Source: an uncultured bacterium (lineage in GTDB: Bacteria; Bacteroidota; Bacteroidia; Bacteroidales; Paludibacteraceae). From it: DNA of 7,065 nucleotides. The notes below the pieces were generated by a model that ran no database searches, was not told the DNA's origin, and was given only the letters and a program-made list of their open reading frames with translations. Numbering within the stretch: position 1 is the first letter of the stretch; each line of letters begins with the position of its first letter. The position numbers were made by a program, and so were the translations under genes. The stretch is taken from positions 1 to 7,065 of the forward strand of contig CAMHCZ010000097.1 in NCBI GenBank assembly GCA_946183755.1, read 5' to 3'. Of the stretch, positions 1 to 5,656 are shown in pieces.

Positions 1-26
1 AAGTCAAACATAACATATTATAAATC

Positions 27-370
27 ATAGCGTTCGTCGCTGTTCTGAAAACATCCTAAAGTTTGGCCACCGAAGGAATCAATCTCAGACGACAGTTACG
101 AATGCCTACGTGAATAACGTGGGCATTTCTTGTCCGAGATTGAGGGTTAGGCCAAACACCCAGGATGTGGACGAGGATGTCCACGTTTCTTTTGGTGTTT
201 GGTCGAATTGTTTTTAGGTGAATGACGAGCGCACCTAAAAACATTTGAAGCCTTATAAGGTTGGCAACCTAAGAAAAAAGTGGTGTTATTGCATTCTGCA
301 AAAAAAGAAGCAACGTACAACCGAAAAACGAAACGAGTAGGACGGAGCAAGTCGATAGCCGACAAGTGGA
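27..370 (+). ncRNA. Candidate structured non-coding RNA or long structured leader
   Basis: No convincing protein is encoded here, but the plus strand folds into many strong helices found by direct base matching. They are: a 6-bp hairpin 27-43; ACATCCT (51-57) with AGGATGT (162-168); GTTTGGCC (61-68) with GGCCAAAC (150-157); TCAATCTC (79-86) with GAGATTGA (136-143); a 12-bp hairpin 100-128 with loop 112-116; GTGGAC (167-172) with GTCCAC (179-184); a 12-bp hairpin 209-243 (arms 209-220 and 232-243); and small hairpins 258-270, 289-301 and 351-363. The first four nest into one long rod, 51-168. Segment 150-160 can instead pair with 194-204 (11 bp, one G-T), which excludes the 61-68 pairing. No TAnnTTTG promoter is visible upstream on this strand, so the ends are uncertain and transcription may start left of the window. 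I do not recognise the family: it does not match RNase P RNA, tmRNA, SRP RNA or a group II intron domain V by eye. Whether it is a free RNA or the 5' leader of the small ORF is open. Confidence 0.55.
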
Positions 371-394
371 GACAGAATTTAAAATGTAAACATT

Positions 395-532
395 ATGTGG
401 CAATTAAATTTTCCGAACGGAAACGTTCAAACGTACAATTCTTATAGTGATTTAGTTAAGGCTGCAAAAACCTTGGGTGGAACAGCAAAACAGATTTCAG
501 GTAGAACCTACGCTTTTGTTCCTGACAAATAG
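395..532 (+). CDS. Small hypothetical protein, 45 residues
   Basis: An ATG-to-TAG frame encodes 45 residues, beginning MWQLNFPNGN and ending GRTYAFVPDK. The composition is protein-like: an N-terminal stretch with a possible beta hairpin (W2, F6, N8-G9, V11, Y14), a predicted short helix around residues 18-27 (SDLVKAAKTL), a GG turn, then a likely strand RTYAFVP. There is no signal peptide, membrane segment or cysteine. I do not recognise the family. It lies 24 bases after the last visible hairpin of the structured RNA region and 13 bases before a strong terminator, so leader, ORF and terminator could form one transcript. An imperfect inverted repeat (AATGT, two bases, ACATT) at 384-395 abuts the start. 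It could be a real small protein, a leader peptide for attenuation, or chance; its length and sensible residue pattern favour translation, but homologues were not checked. Confidence 0.5.
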   Translation: MWQLNFPNGNVQTYNSYSDLVKAAKTLGGTAKQISGRTYAFVPDK

Positions 533-545
533 TACGTCAACATTT

Positions 546-584
546 GAGGAGAGTAGTCTGAAAAGACTTCTCTCCTCTATTTTC
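546..584 (+). terminator. Intrinsic terminator after the small ORF
   Basis: GAGGAGAG (546-553) pairs with CTCTCCTC (570-577). After one T-T mismatch, AGTCT (555-559) pairs with AGACT (564-568). The loop is GAAA, a GNRA-type tetraloop, and TATTTTC follows the stem. A 14-position stem with one mismatch followed by a T-rich tail is a typical Rho-independent terminator. It ends the small-ORF transcript and sits only 23 bases before the next start codon, so the membrane-protein gene needs either read-through or its own promoter. No TAnnTTTG box is visible between them. Confidence 0.75.
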
Positions 585-607
585 ACTCAAAATCAAATTA
601 GTTAAGT

Positions 608-1735
608 ATGAAAAATAACAACCAAAAAAATACTCATATAGCTATCAGTATCGTCGCCTTAGCGCTTGTATTTATTGTAGCAATGGTTACGTTCAGAATC
701 TGTGGTATAGGCGATTTGCCCGCACAGTTTACTGGAGCGCTACTGGGTTCAGTAATTACCTGTATCATAACATTGCTGCTGCTTCAAGGACAGTCGAGCA
801 CAGAGGAATTGAAGGAACGCAATATGACAATATTTGAGAGGAAACAGGAAGTGTATCATAAATTCCTTGAAAAACTCCAACAAATTGTGCAAGATGGTCA
901 GATTGCGATTTATAGCAAAGACGAAAACGGCAACGTTGACAGGACTATTGATGAATTAAAAGAATTGATATTCCAAATAGGATATTTGCAATTACACACC
1001 TCAAAAGAAACAATTGAACAGGTATTGAAGAATCTGACGAATATGATAGGTGCGTTAAACGATTTCGATGCGACCGACAATGCGGAAAAGCAAAAGACGA
1101 TGGCAGAATTCTACTCCTCGTTCTCCGACAGTTTGTTTAGAATTGTATCTATCTTGAAAAAGGATTTGTACAACACCGACGACAGTGAGCCGATAAAAAA
1201 GGAAGAAATGCAGAAAGTACTCCTTCAATGCAATCTATATGTCGAGACCGAAGACTTGAATCCCAAAGATTTACAATGCTTGTTTTGGGATAAATTACAA
1301 GATAAAATGATTGAAAAAGGCTACAACTTAGAGAAATATGATTTCAAATCGGATGTTGAAAAATATTATGCACGTGCCCGCAACCGACATCGGTGGTATG
1401 GGGTTGAGGTGCCTGTCGAGACCGCAGACGGGAAGAAGCATTGCTTTAGTGTCGAGATCGAAAACACCTATTATTACGGTTTTAAAAGACCAGAAGAGAA
1501 CGCACAAGACGAAAAGACAAGCAAAGTGCTTTCTGCAATGAACACGCAACCTTCAGCATGGTGGTTCGGCTGGAAATTCCCATCTGGGGATTTATGTCTT
1601 GACTTCTGGAGAATGAACTCTCCTGCCTTCGATCAGTTAAAAGACCCACGCAAGCAGGATGCCTTTATAGGTAAAATTGCAGACGAAATGGATGGCTTTA
1701 TTAAAAGATTCATTCAAAAATATGATAACCAATAA
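608..1735 (+). CDS. Uncharacterised protein with two N-terminal membrane helices and a soluble C-terminal domain
   Basis: The protein has 375 residues. Two hydrophobic segments, about 11-31 (IAISIVALALVFIVAMV core) and 41-60 (GALLGSVITCIITLLLLQ), form a membrane hairpin. A charged, probably coiled-coil helix follows (about 64-92, with KERN and FERKQE), then a helical middle region up to about 205. The C-terminal part (about 225-370) looks like a separate alpha/beta domain with conserved-looking features: FWDKL at 226-230, W263-Y-G, a VEIEN strand (282-286) followed by YYYGF, WWFGW (318-322), and a final amphipathic helix. This hairpin followed by a KERN/FE-KQE helix recalls N-termini of many uncharacterised Bacteroidota proteins (from memory). 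The C-terminal domain may be a remote PD-(D/E)XK-like fold, but no clear catalytic set is visible. The next gene starts 9 bases after the stop, implying co-translation. Function is unknown; a membrane-tethered effector or sensor is inference. Confidence 0.8.
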   Translation: MKNNNQKNTHIAISIVALALVFIVAMVTFRICGIGDLPAQFTGALLGSVITCIITLLLLQGQSSTEELKERNMTIFERKQEVYHKFLEKLQQIVQDGQIAIYSKDENGNVDRTIDELKELIFQIGYLQLHTSKETIEQVLKNLTNMIGALNDFDATDNAEKQKTMAEFYSSFSDSLFRIVSILKKDLYNTDDSEPIKKEEMQKVLLQCNLYVETEDLNPKDLQCLFWDKLQDKMIEKGYNLEKYDFKSDVEKYYARARNRHRWYGVEVPVETADGKKHCFSVEIENTYYYGFKRPEENAQDEKTSKVLSAMNTQPSAWWFGWKFPSGDLCLDFWRMNSPAFDQLKDPRKQDAFIGKIADEMDGFIKRFIQKYDNQ

Positions 1736-1744
1736 TTTATAGAT

Positions 1745-2527
1745 ATGGAAGCACAAAACATTAATGCAAAGATTAATTACAACAAATTGTTGGACGTACT
1801 TTTCGAAAGTTGGATTGAAAGTTACGACGAAAAAGACAGAGAAAGATTCTGCCATGACGGTTTGATGAGGAAAAACAGCAGTGAATTGGACATTAATGAA
1901 TTGTGGCACAATGCAAAACGGCGTGTAATGTTCATTTTGAAGGATTGTCCCGACGGATGGGGATACGACACACGCGATTTGTTGCAGCAACAAGACGTCA
2001 ATGAGTTGAGACACGGCAAGTTTTTCTCTAATTTAGCAAAACTTTTCTATGGCATTCTCCGAAATCAAGCTGATGACAGATGGAACGACAAAAGGGTGGA
2101 TGCAGATATGCAGAACGTGATTAAAGCATGGCAGACAGAACCGTTTGCTTTTATTGAAGCGAAAAAACTTGCAGGTGACAAAAATGTCTCGAAACAAGAG
2201 ATGGAAATTGCTCTGAAACGTGATGAATCATTTCTAAAAAAAGAATTGGATATATTGAAGCCCAATATAATCGTTTGTTGTGGTGCCGACGATTCACAAT
2301 TTGATTTTATAACCAAGTGTGTGTTTGCAAATAAAACGCCCAAAACATTAGGCTCCCAAGATTATCCGAGCAAATCGAGCCCGTCTTGCCTACACTATTA
2401 CCCAGAAGACGAAGTGGCTGTAATAAAATCATTCCATCCGTCTGCCATAAAAGAAGAGTGGATGATTTTAGAACGTGTATTCAGTCCTTTCTGTTCGCTA
2501 TTACACAATTACGAAACGCCATTTTAA
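1745..2527 (+). CDS. Uracil-DNA glycosylase superfamily-like protein of unknown function
   Basis: The protein has 260 residues, with no signal peptide or membrane segment, so it is probably cytoplasmic. Four blocks resemble the UDG-like alpha/beta fold. A first strand with polar loop (VMFILKDCPDGWGYDTRD, 61-78) sits where UDGs have their water-activating motif. FIEAKK at 136-141 follows, then the strand LKPNIIVCCG (171-180), which parallels the 'PD-ii-lG' strand of UDGs. FHPSA at 230-234 matches the C-terminal HPS motif that contacts DNA in this superfamily. Spacing between the blocks is compatible with the fold, but the first motif is not any classical UDG family signature, so uracil excision cannot be claimed. 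It follows the membrane protein gene by 9 bases, presumably in one operon. Related Bacteroidota proteins with an IL-P-II-CG strand and HPS motif are usually annotated as hypothetical or UDG-like (from memory). DNA base removal or modified-DNA sensing is plausible inference. Confidence 0.6.
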   Translation: MEAQNINAKINYNKLLDVLFESWIESYDEKDRERFCHDGLMRKNSSELDINELWHNAKRRVMFILKDCPDGWGYDTRDLLQQQDVNELRHGKFFSNLAKLFYGILRNQADDRWNDKRVDADMQNVIKAWQTEPFAFIEAKKLAGDKNVSKQEMEIALKRDESFLKKELDILKPNIIVCCGADDSQFDFITKCVFANKTPKTLGSQDYPSKSSPSCLHYYPEDEVAVIKSFHPSAIKEEWMILERVFSPFCSLLHNYETPF

Positions 2528-2584
2528 CAGTTGCATTAAATTGTTTTAGCACATCGTCTGTACCGTACGTGTGTGCACCGCATA

Positions 2585-2614
2585 TTGAATTTTATTTGAC
2601 AAATAATACATTTG
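2585..2614 (+). promoter_or_regulatory. Bacteroidota-type promoter for the RAYT transposase
   Basis: TACATTTG at 2607-2614 matches the Bacteroidota -7 consensus TAnnTTTG exactly. A TTG at 2585-2587 lies 19 bases upstream, at the spacing expected of the -33 element. Transcription would start near 2618-2621, giving a 5' untranslated region of only about 13-16 bases before the ATG at 2634. There is no visible terminator between the preceding gene pair and this promoter, so read-through from upstream is also possible. Confidence 0.6.
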
Positions 2615-2637
2615 TGTAACAACAAGCATACAAATGT
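2608..2637 (+). promoter_or_regulatory. Hairpin covering the transposase start codon
   Basis: ACATTTGTGT (2608-2617) pairs with ATACAAATGT (2628-2637), ten base pairs including one G-T, around a 10-base loop. The start codon (2634-2636) is wholly within the 3' arm, and the 5' arm overlaps the -7 promoter element. A transcript starting at the local promoter would begin in the loop and lack the 5' arm, whereas a transcript reading in from the left would contain the full hairpin and hide the start codon. This arrangement resembles the protection against impinging transcription known for IS10 and IS50; its operation here is inference. Confidence 0.45.
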
Positions 2638-3215
2638 CATCCGACTTGTACCACAACAAATACCGCATACCATCGGCGCGCGCCACGTGGCACGATTACA
2701 ACGGCGGCGCGTATTTCGTCACCATCTGCACACGGGATATGGAGCACTATTTCGGAGAAATCGTAAGTGGCGAAATGAACATGACCGAAATCGGGGAATA
2801 TGTACAACAATGTATAAAAAACATTCCACAACATAATACATACGCCAATGTGCCAGCATTTGTCGTCATGCCTAATCATGTGCATTTGATTGTTATTATT
2901 GATGATGAAAATGCAGATTCTATTTGTAGAGACGTGCCATGGCGCGTCTCTACATACGGCAAAAATGAAACAATGCAAACCATAGCAAACCAACAAGGAC
3001 GGTTGTCTACCATGATTGGCGGTTTCAAACAATCCGTCACCCGCTACGCCAACGCCAATTCCATTTCATTCGCATGGCAGACGCGTTTCCATGACCGCAT
3101 CATACGCGACCACGACGAAATGAACCGCATTGCCGAATATATTGAAAACAACGTGGCGCGATGGGAGTCGGACGAATTCAATAATTCAAACGACTCCAAA
3201 GCCAAAGCAGAATAA
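2634..3215 (+). CDS. REP-associated tyrosine transposase (RAYT, Y1 HUH family, TnpA_REP type)
   Basis: The protein has 193 residues and belongs to the IS200/IS605-related Y1 HUH superfamily, single-copy DNA nucleases that nick at REP palindromes. Visible hallmarks in order: the N-terminal strand YFVTICTRD (27-35); the metal-binding HUH pair H82 and H84 in VVMPNHVHLIVI (77-88); LSTMIGGFKQSVTRYAN (124-140); WQTRFHDRIIRDHDEMNRI (148-166); and the catalytic tyrosine Y169 in EYIENN (168-173). Typical family members are about 150-220 residues, so it looks full length with all catalytic residues intact. The start at 2634 agrees with the promoter just upstream. Between the HUH strand and the following helix the gene contains a 30-bp palindrome that adds ten residues (98-107) in frame. 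No paired IS terminal structures were found, as expected for domesticated RAYTs. The gene ends 97 bases before rfbA. Confidence 0.92.
   Translation: MSSDLYHNKYRIPSARATWHDYNGGAYFVTICTRDMEHYFGEIVSGEMNMTEIGEYVQQCIKNIPQHNTYANVPAFVVMPNHVHLIVIIDDENADSICRDVPWRVSTYGKNETMQTIANQQGRLSTMIGGFKQSVTRYANANSISFAWQTRFHDRIIRDHDEMNRIAEYIENNVARWESDEFNNSNDSKAKAE
2925..2954. repeat. 30-bp REP-like palindrome embedded in frame in the transposase gene
   Basis: Arms TGTAGAGACG (2925-2934) and CGTCTCTACA (2945-2954) flank a TGCCATGGCG core. The whole is self-complementary apart from one T/G position (2935 against 2944), which would be a wobble pair in RNA. It is exactly ten codons long and in frame, encoding CRDVPWRVST (residues 98-107). 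It lies in the loop after the HUH motif, a place where RAYT lengths vary. No other copy of GTAGAGACG was seen in this window. Similar GTAGAGACG-type palindromes are dispersed in some Bacteroidota genomes (from memory, unchecked). RAYTs act on REP palindromes, so this could be a mobilised REP or MITE-like copy. Confidence 0.8.
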
Positions 3216-3267
3216 GCCGCAAAGCACATTTAGCGATAATTAGGACAACGCTTCAGTGATTTTGTTA

Positions 3268-3275
3268 TATCTTTG
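3268..3275 (+). promoter_or_regulatory. Promoter -7 element for rfbACD
   Basis: TATCTTTG matches the Bacteroidota TAnnTTTG consensus. No clear TTG -33 element sits 19-21 bases upstream. Transcription would start near 3279-3282, leaving a leader of about 31-34 bases before the rfbA ATG at 3313. Because the element lies inside the reading frame that would open from the upstream GTG at 3256, it also argues that the GTG is not the true start. Confidence 0.65.
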
Positions 3276-3312
3276 TAAGTTAAGTACAAACGAGATAACA
3301 AAACCGAATCAC

Positions 3313-4191
3313 ATGAAGGGCATAATCTTAGCCGGAGGAAGCGGAACGCGCCTATACCCCATCACACGAAGCATATCAAAGCAAATAGTGCCTGTCTATG
3401 ACAAGCCTATGATATACTACCCAATGTCGGTGCTGATGCTGGCTGGCATCAGAGACATCCTGATAATCTCAACACCACAGGACATTCACCTGTACCAGAA
3501 CCTTTTCGAGGACGGTCATGACCTCGGCGTAAACATAAGCTACGCCATACAGCCATCGCCCGACGGACTGGCGCAGGCATTCATCATCGGCGAGGAGTTC
3601 ATCGGCGATGACTCTGTCTGCATGATTCTGGGCGACAACATATTCTACGGACTGAACTTCAGCGAAAACCTCAGACGCGCCGCAGAACTTAAGGACGGAG
3701 CCACAGTCTTCGGCTACTACGTGAACGACCCTGAAAGATACGGCGTGGCGGAATTCGACAAGAACGGCAAAGTGCTGTCGCTGGAGGAGAAGCCAGCCAA
3801 CCCTAAGTCGAACTGGGCTGTGACCGGACTTTACTTCTACTCAAACGACGTAGTGAAGAAAGCCAAGGGACTGAAGCCATCGGCAAGAGGCGAGCTGGAG
3901 ATTACCGACCTCAACAAACTGTATCTGAACGAAGGAAGACTCAACGTCGAGTTGCTCGGCAGAGGCATGGCTTGGCTGGACACCGGCACACACGACTCGC
4001 TGCTGGAAGCATCAAACTTCATATCCACAATACAAAACAGACAAGGTCTGCAAGTGGCGTGTCTCGAGGAGATTGCATACAGAAAGGGTTACATAAGCAA
4101 GGAGAAACTGCTTGAACTCGCCGAGCCGCTCAAGAAGAACAACTACGGCAAATACCTGATAAAAATAGCAAACACTGAGAACTCTCTTTAA
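3313..4191 (+). CDS. rfbA: Glucose-1-phosphate thymidylyltransferase
   Basis: Cytoplasmic enzyme that makes dTDP-glucose from dTTP and glucose-1-phosphate, the first step of dTDP-L-rhamnose synthesis (also called RmlA). The 292-residue length matches the usual 289-293. The nucleotide-binding signature GGSGTRLYPIT is at 8-18, followed by SKQIVPVYDKPMIYYP (22-37) containing the conserved lysine K31. The substrate-binding stretch QPSPDGLAQAF is at 80-90, and LGDNIFYG (106-113) carries the metal-binding aspartate D108. EEKPANPKSNWAVTGLYFY (158-176) and the GELEITD motif (193-199) are intact, as is WLDTGTHDSL (221-230), whose D223 is the second metal ligand. I chose ATG 3313 over an in-frame GTG at 3256 because the extension adds 19 residues absent from the family and overlaps the promoter. 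rfbC follows after 17 bases. The protein is expected to be functional. Confidence 0.97.
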   Translation: MKGIILAGGSGTRLYPITRSISKQIVPVYDKPMIYYPMSVLMLAGIRDILIISTPQDIHLYQNLFEDGHDLGVNISYAIQPSPDGLAQAFIIGEEFIGDDSVCMILGDNIFYGLNFSENLRRAAELKDGATVFGYYVNDPERYGVAEFDKNGKVLSLEEKPANPKSNWAVTGLYFYSNDVVKKAKGLKPSARGELEITDLNKLYLNEGRLNVELLGRGMAWLDTGTHDSLLEASNFISTIQNRQGLQVACLEEIAYRKGYISKEKLLELAEPLKKNNYGKYLIKIANTENSL

Positions 4192-4208
4192 AATAAAACG
4201 AGAAGAAC

Positions 4209-4769
4209 ATGGAACTGATAGAAACACCGATACCTGACTTATACGTAATAAAGAACCGCCTTTTCGCCGACGACAGAGGATACTTCACCGAAGCCTACAA
4301 TCGTCAGACATTCGAGAAAGCAGGACTGAAATTCGACTTCTGCCAGGACAACAGATCGAAATCATCTTACGGAGTGGTCAGAGGACTGCACTTCCAGCTT
4401 AACCCAAAGAGCCAGACAAAGCTCGTTTCATGCATACAGGGCAAGGTCTATGATGTGGCGGTTGACATAAGACAAGGCTCGCCAACTTTCGGACAGTGGT
4501 ACGGCGTGGAACTGTCGGAGGAGAACAACCTCCAGTTCCTCATCCCACAAGGATTCGCCCATGGATTCTCAGTGCTGAGCGAGACTGCTGTATTCACATA
4601 CAAGTGCGACAACTTCTACGCGCCTGAGCTCGAGGGCGGCATTTCATACGACGACCCTTCGCTCGGCATAGACTGGCACTTGCCTGCCGATGCCATCATC
4701 AAGTCGGAGAAAGACTCGAAGCATCCTTTACTTAAAGACTTAAAAACCAACTTCATATATAACAAATAA
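4209..4769 (+). CDS. rfbC: dTDP-4-dehydrorhamnose 3,5-epimerase
   Basis: Cytoplasmic cupin-fold enzyme (RmlC) that epimerises C3 and C5 of dTDP-4-keto-6-deoxy-glucose, the third step of rhamnose activation. At 186 residues it has the normal length of about 180-190. Diagnostic blocks are FADDRGYFTEAYN (19-31), the RGLHFQ motif (58-63) with catalytic base H61, K71 in the QTKLV block, GKVYDVAVDIRQGSPTFGQW (78-97), IPQGFAHGFSVLSE (112-125), the conserved active-site tyrosine Y131, and D169 in SEKD, which pairs with the histidine in the known His-Asp dyad. The stop codon abuts the rfbD start without any gap, indicating translational coupling. Nothing suggests truncation. Confidence 0.97.
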   Translation: MELIETPIPDLYVIKNRLFADDRGYFTEAYNRQTFEKAGLKFDFCQDNRSKSSYGVVRGLHFQLNPKSQTKLVSCIQGKVYDVAVDIRQGSPTFGQWYGVELSEENNLQFLIPQGFAHGFSVLSETAVFTYKCDNFYAPELEGGISYDDPSLGIDWHLPADAIIKSEKDSKHPLLKDLKTNFIYNK

Positions 4770-5636
4770 ATGAAGATACTCATAACAGGCGCTAACGGCC
4801 AGCTCGGCAACGAGATGAGAGTGATTGCGAAAAGCAACACTCAGCACGAGTTCGTATTCACAGACGTGCAGGAACTGAATATTTGCGACAAAGACGCAGT
4901 GAACGCATTCTTCAAAGAAGGACATTTTGACTTCGTGGTGAATTGCGCCGCATACACAGCCGTGACAAACGCCGAGAAGGACTTCGACAAGAGCCTCGCG
5001 CTGAACAGAGACGCCGTAAGAAACATAGGCGAAGCCGCTGCTGAGAACGGCACGAAGGTGATACACATATCGACAGACTACGTGTTCGACGGCACTGCGC
5101 ACACGCCATACACAGAAGACATGACGGTCAATCCGCAATCGGTTTACGGCAAGACGAAGTACGAGGGCGAGGCGGCTCTCGCACAGACTGGCTGCGATTA
5201 TGTGATAATAAGAACGGCATGGCTGTACTCGTCGTTCGGCAACAACTTCGTGAAGACGATGATAAAGCTGGGCAGCACAAGAGACAAACTGACTGTGATC
5301 TTCGACCAGATAGGCACTCCGACATACGCTGCCGACTTAGCAAAAGCTATCATGGCAGTAATCGACAGCAAGGAGTTCATCGGCGGCACTTTCCACTTCT
5401 CGAACGAAGGTGTGTGCAGCTGGTACGACTTCGCCAAAGCCATACACCAGTTGTACGGCATAAAGAGCTGCGAGGTGCTGCCGCTGGAGACTAAGGATTA
5501 CCCTGACGACACACCAAGACCGGCTTACAGCGTATTGAACAAAGCAAAAATCAAGAACACTTACGGCGTGAAGATACCGCACTGGTACGAATCACTGAGC
5601 AAGTGCATAGAAATATTGAAAGAACAAGAAATATAA
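4770..5636 (+). CDS. rfbD: dTDP-4-dehydrorhamnose reductase
   Basis: Short-chain dehydrogenase/reductase-type enzyme (RmlD) that reduces dTDP-4-keto-L-rhamnose with NAD(P)H to dTDP-L-rhamnose, the last step before glycosyltransferases use the sugar for surface polysaccharide. The 288-residue length is typical. The N-terminal Rossmann motif is ITGANGQLG (5-13, glycines 7, 10 and 13). NCAAYTAV (58-65) follows, then STDYVFDG (101-108) with T102, and the catalytic YxxxK pair Y126 and K130 in SVYGKTKYEGE. IRTAWLY (147-153) and the C-terminal substrate loop PRPAYSVL (249-256) are present. The ATG begins on the base after the rfbC stop. rfbB, often next in Bacteroidota rhamnose clusters, is absent here; ilvD follows after 20 bases. 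Confidence 0.97.
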   Translation: MKILITGANGQLGNEMRVIAKSNTQHEFVFTDVQELNICDKDAVNAFFKEGHFDFVVNCAAYTAVTNAEKDFDKSLALNRDAVRNIGEAAAENGTKVIHISTDYVFDGTAHTPYTEDMTVNPQSVYGKTKYEGEAALAQTGCDYVIIRTAWLYSSFGNNFVKTMIKLGSTRDKLTVIFDQIGTPTYAADLAKAIMAVIDSKEFIGGTFHFSNEGVCSWYDFAKAIHQLYGIKSCEVLPLETKDYPDDTPRPAYSVLNKAKIKNTYGVKIPHWYESLSKCIEILKEQEI

Positions 5637-5656
5637 TCAATCATCAAAATAAAGAA

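Noticed and set aside
5..12. Minus-strand TATGTTTG, a -7 promoter match
   Set aside because: No -33 element at the right distance, and the transcript would leave the window at once, so it cannot be judged.
251..260. CCTTATAAGG perfect 10-base palindrome as an operator
   Set aside because: Short and A/T-rich, it competes with the 258-270 hairpin, and there is no promoter next to it.
56..365. Two minus-strand reading frames of 62 and 72 codons
   Set aside because: They overlap the paired helices, show no recognisable domains or start context, and their composition looks like the reverse complement of structured RNA.
27..370. Retron msr-msd RNA
   Set aside because: No reverse transcriptase is in the window and no typical a1/a2 pairing flanking a single long msd hairpin was found. 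It cannot be excluded that a reverse transcriptase lies left of the window.
27..370. RNase P RNA, tmRNA, SRP RNA or group II intron
   Set aside because: The conserved core sequences of these RNAs (for example a tRNA-like CCA end or a domain V hairpin) were not seen.
3256..3312. GTG-initiated extension of rfbA by 19 residues
   Set aside because: The extension contains the TAnnTTTG promoter element, is absent from the RfbA family, and the ATG at 3313 begins exactly at the conserved MKGIILAGGSGTR start.
5219..5494. 91-codon plus-strand frame within rfbD
   Set aside because: It is a frame-shifted shadow of rfbD with arginine- and glutamine-rich, low-quality composition; rfbD has all family motifs.
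5637..5656. Attenuator or leader peptide for ilvD
   Set aside because: Only 20 bases separate the genes, with no stem-loop and no run of branched-chain codons.
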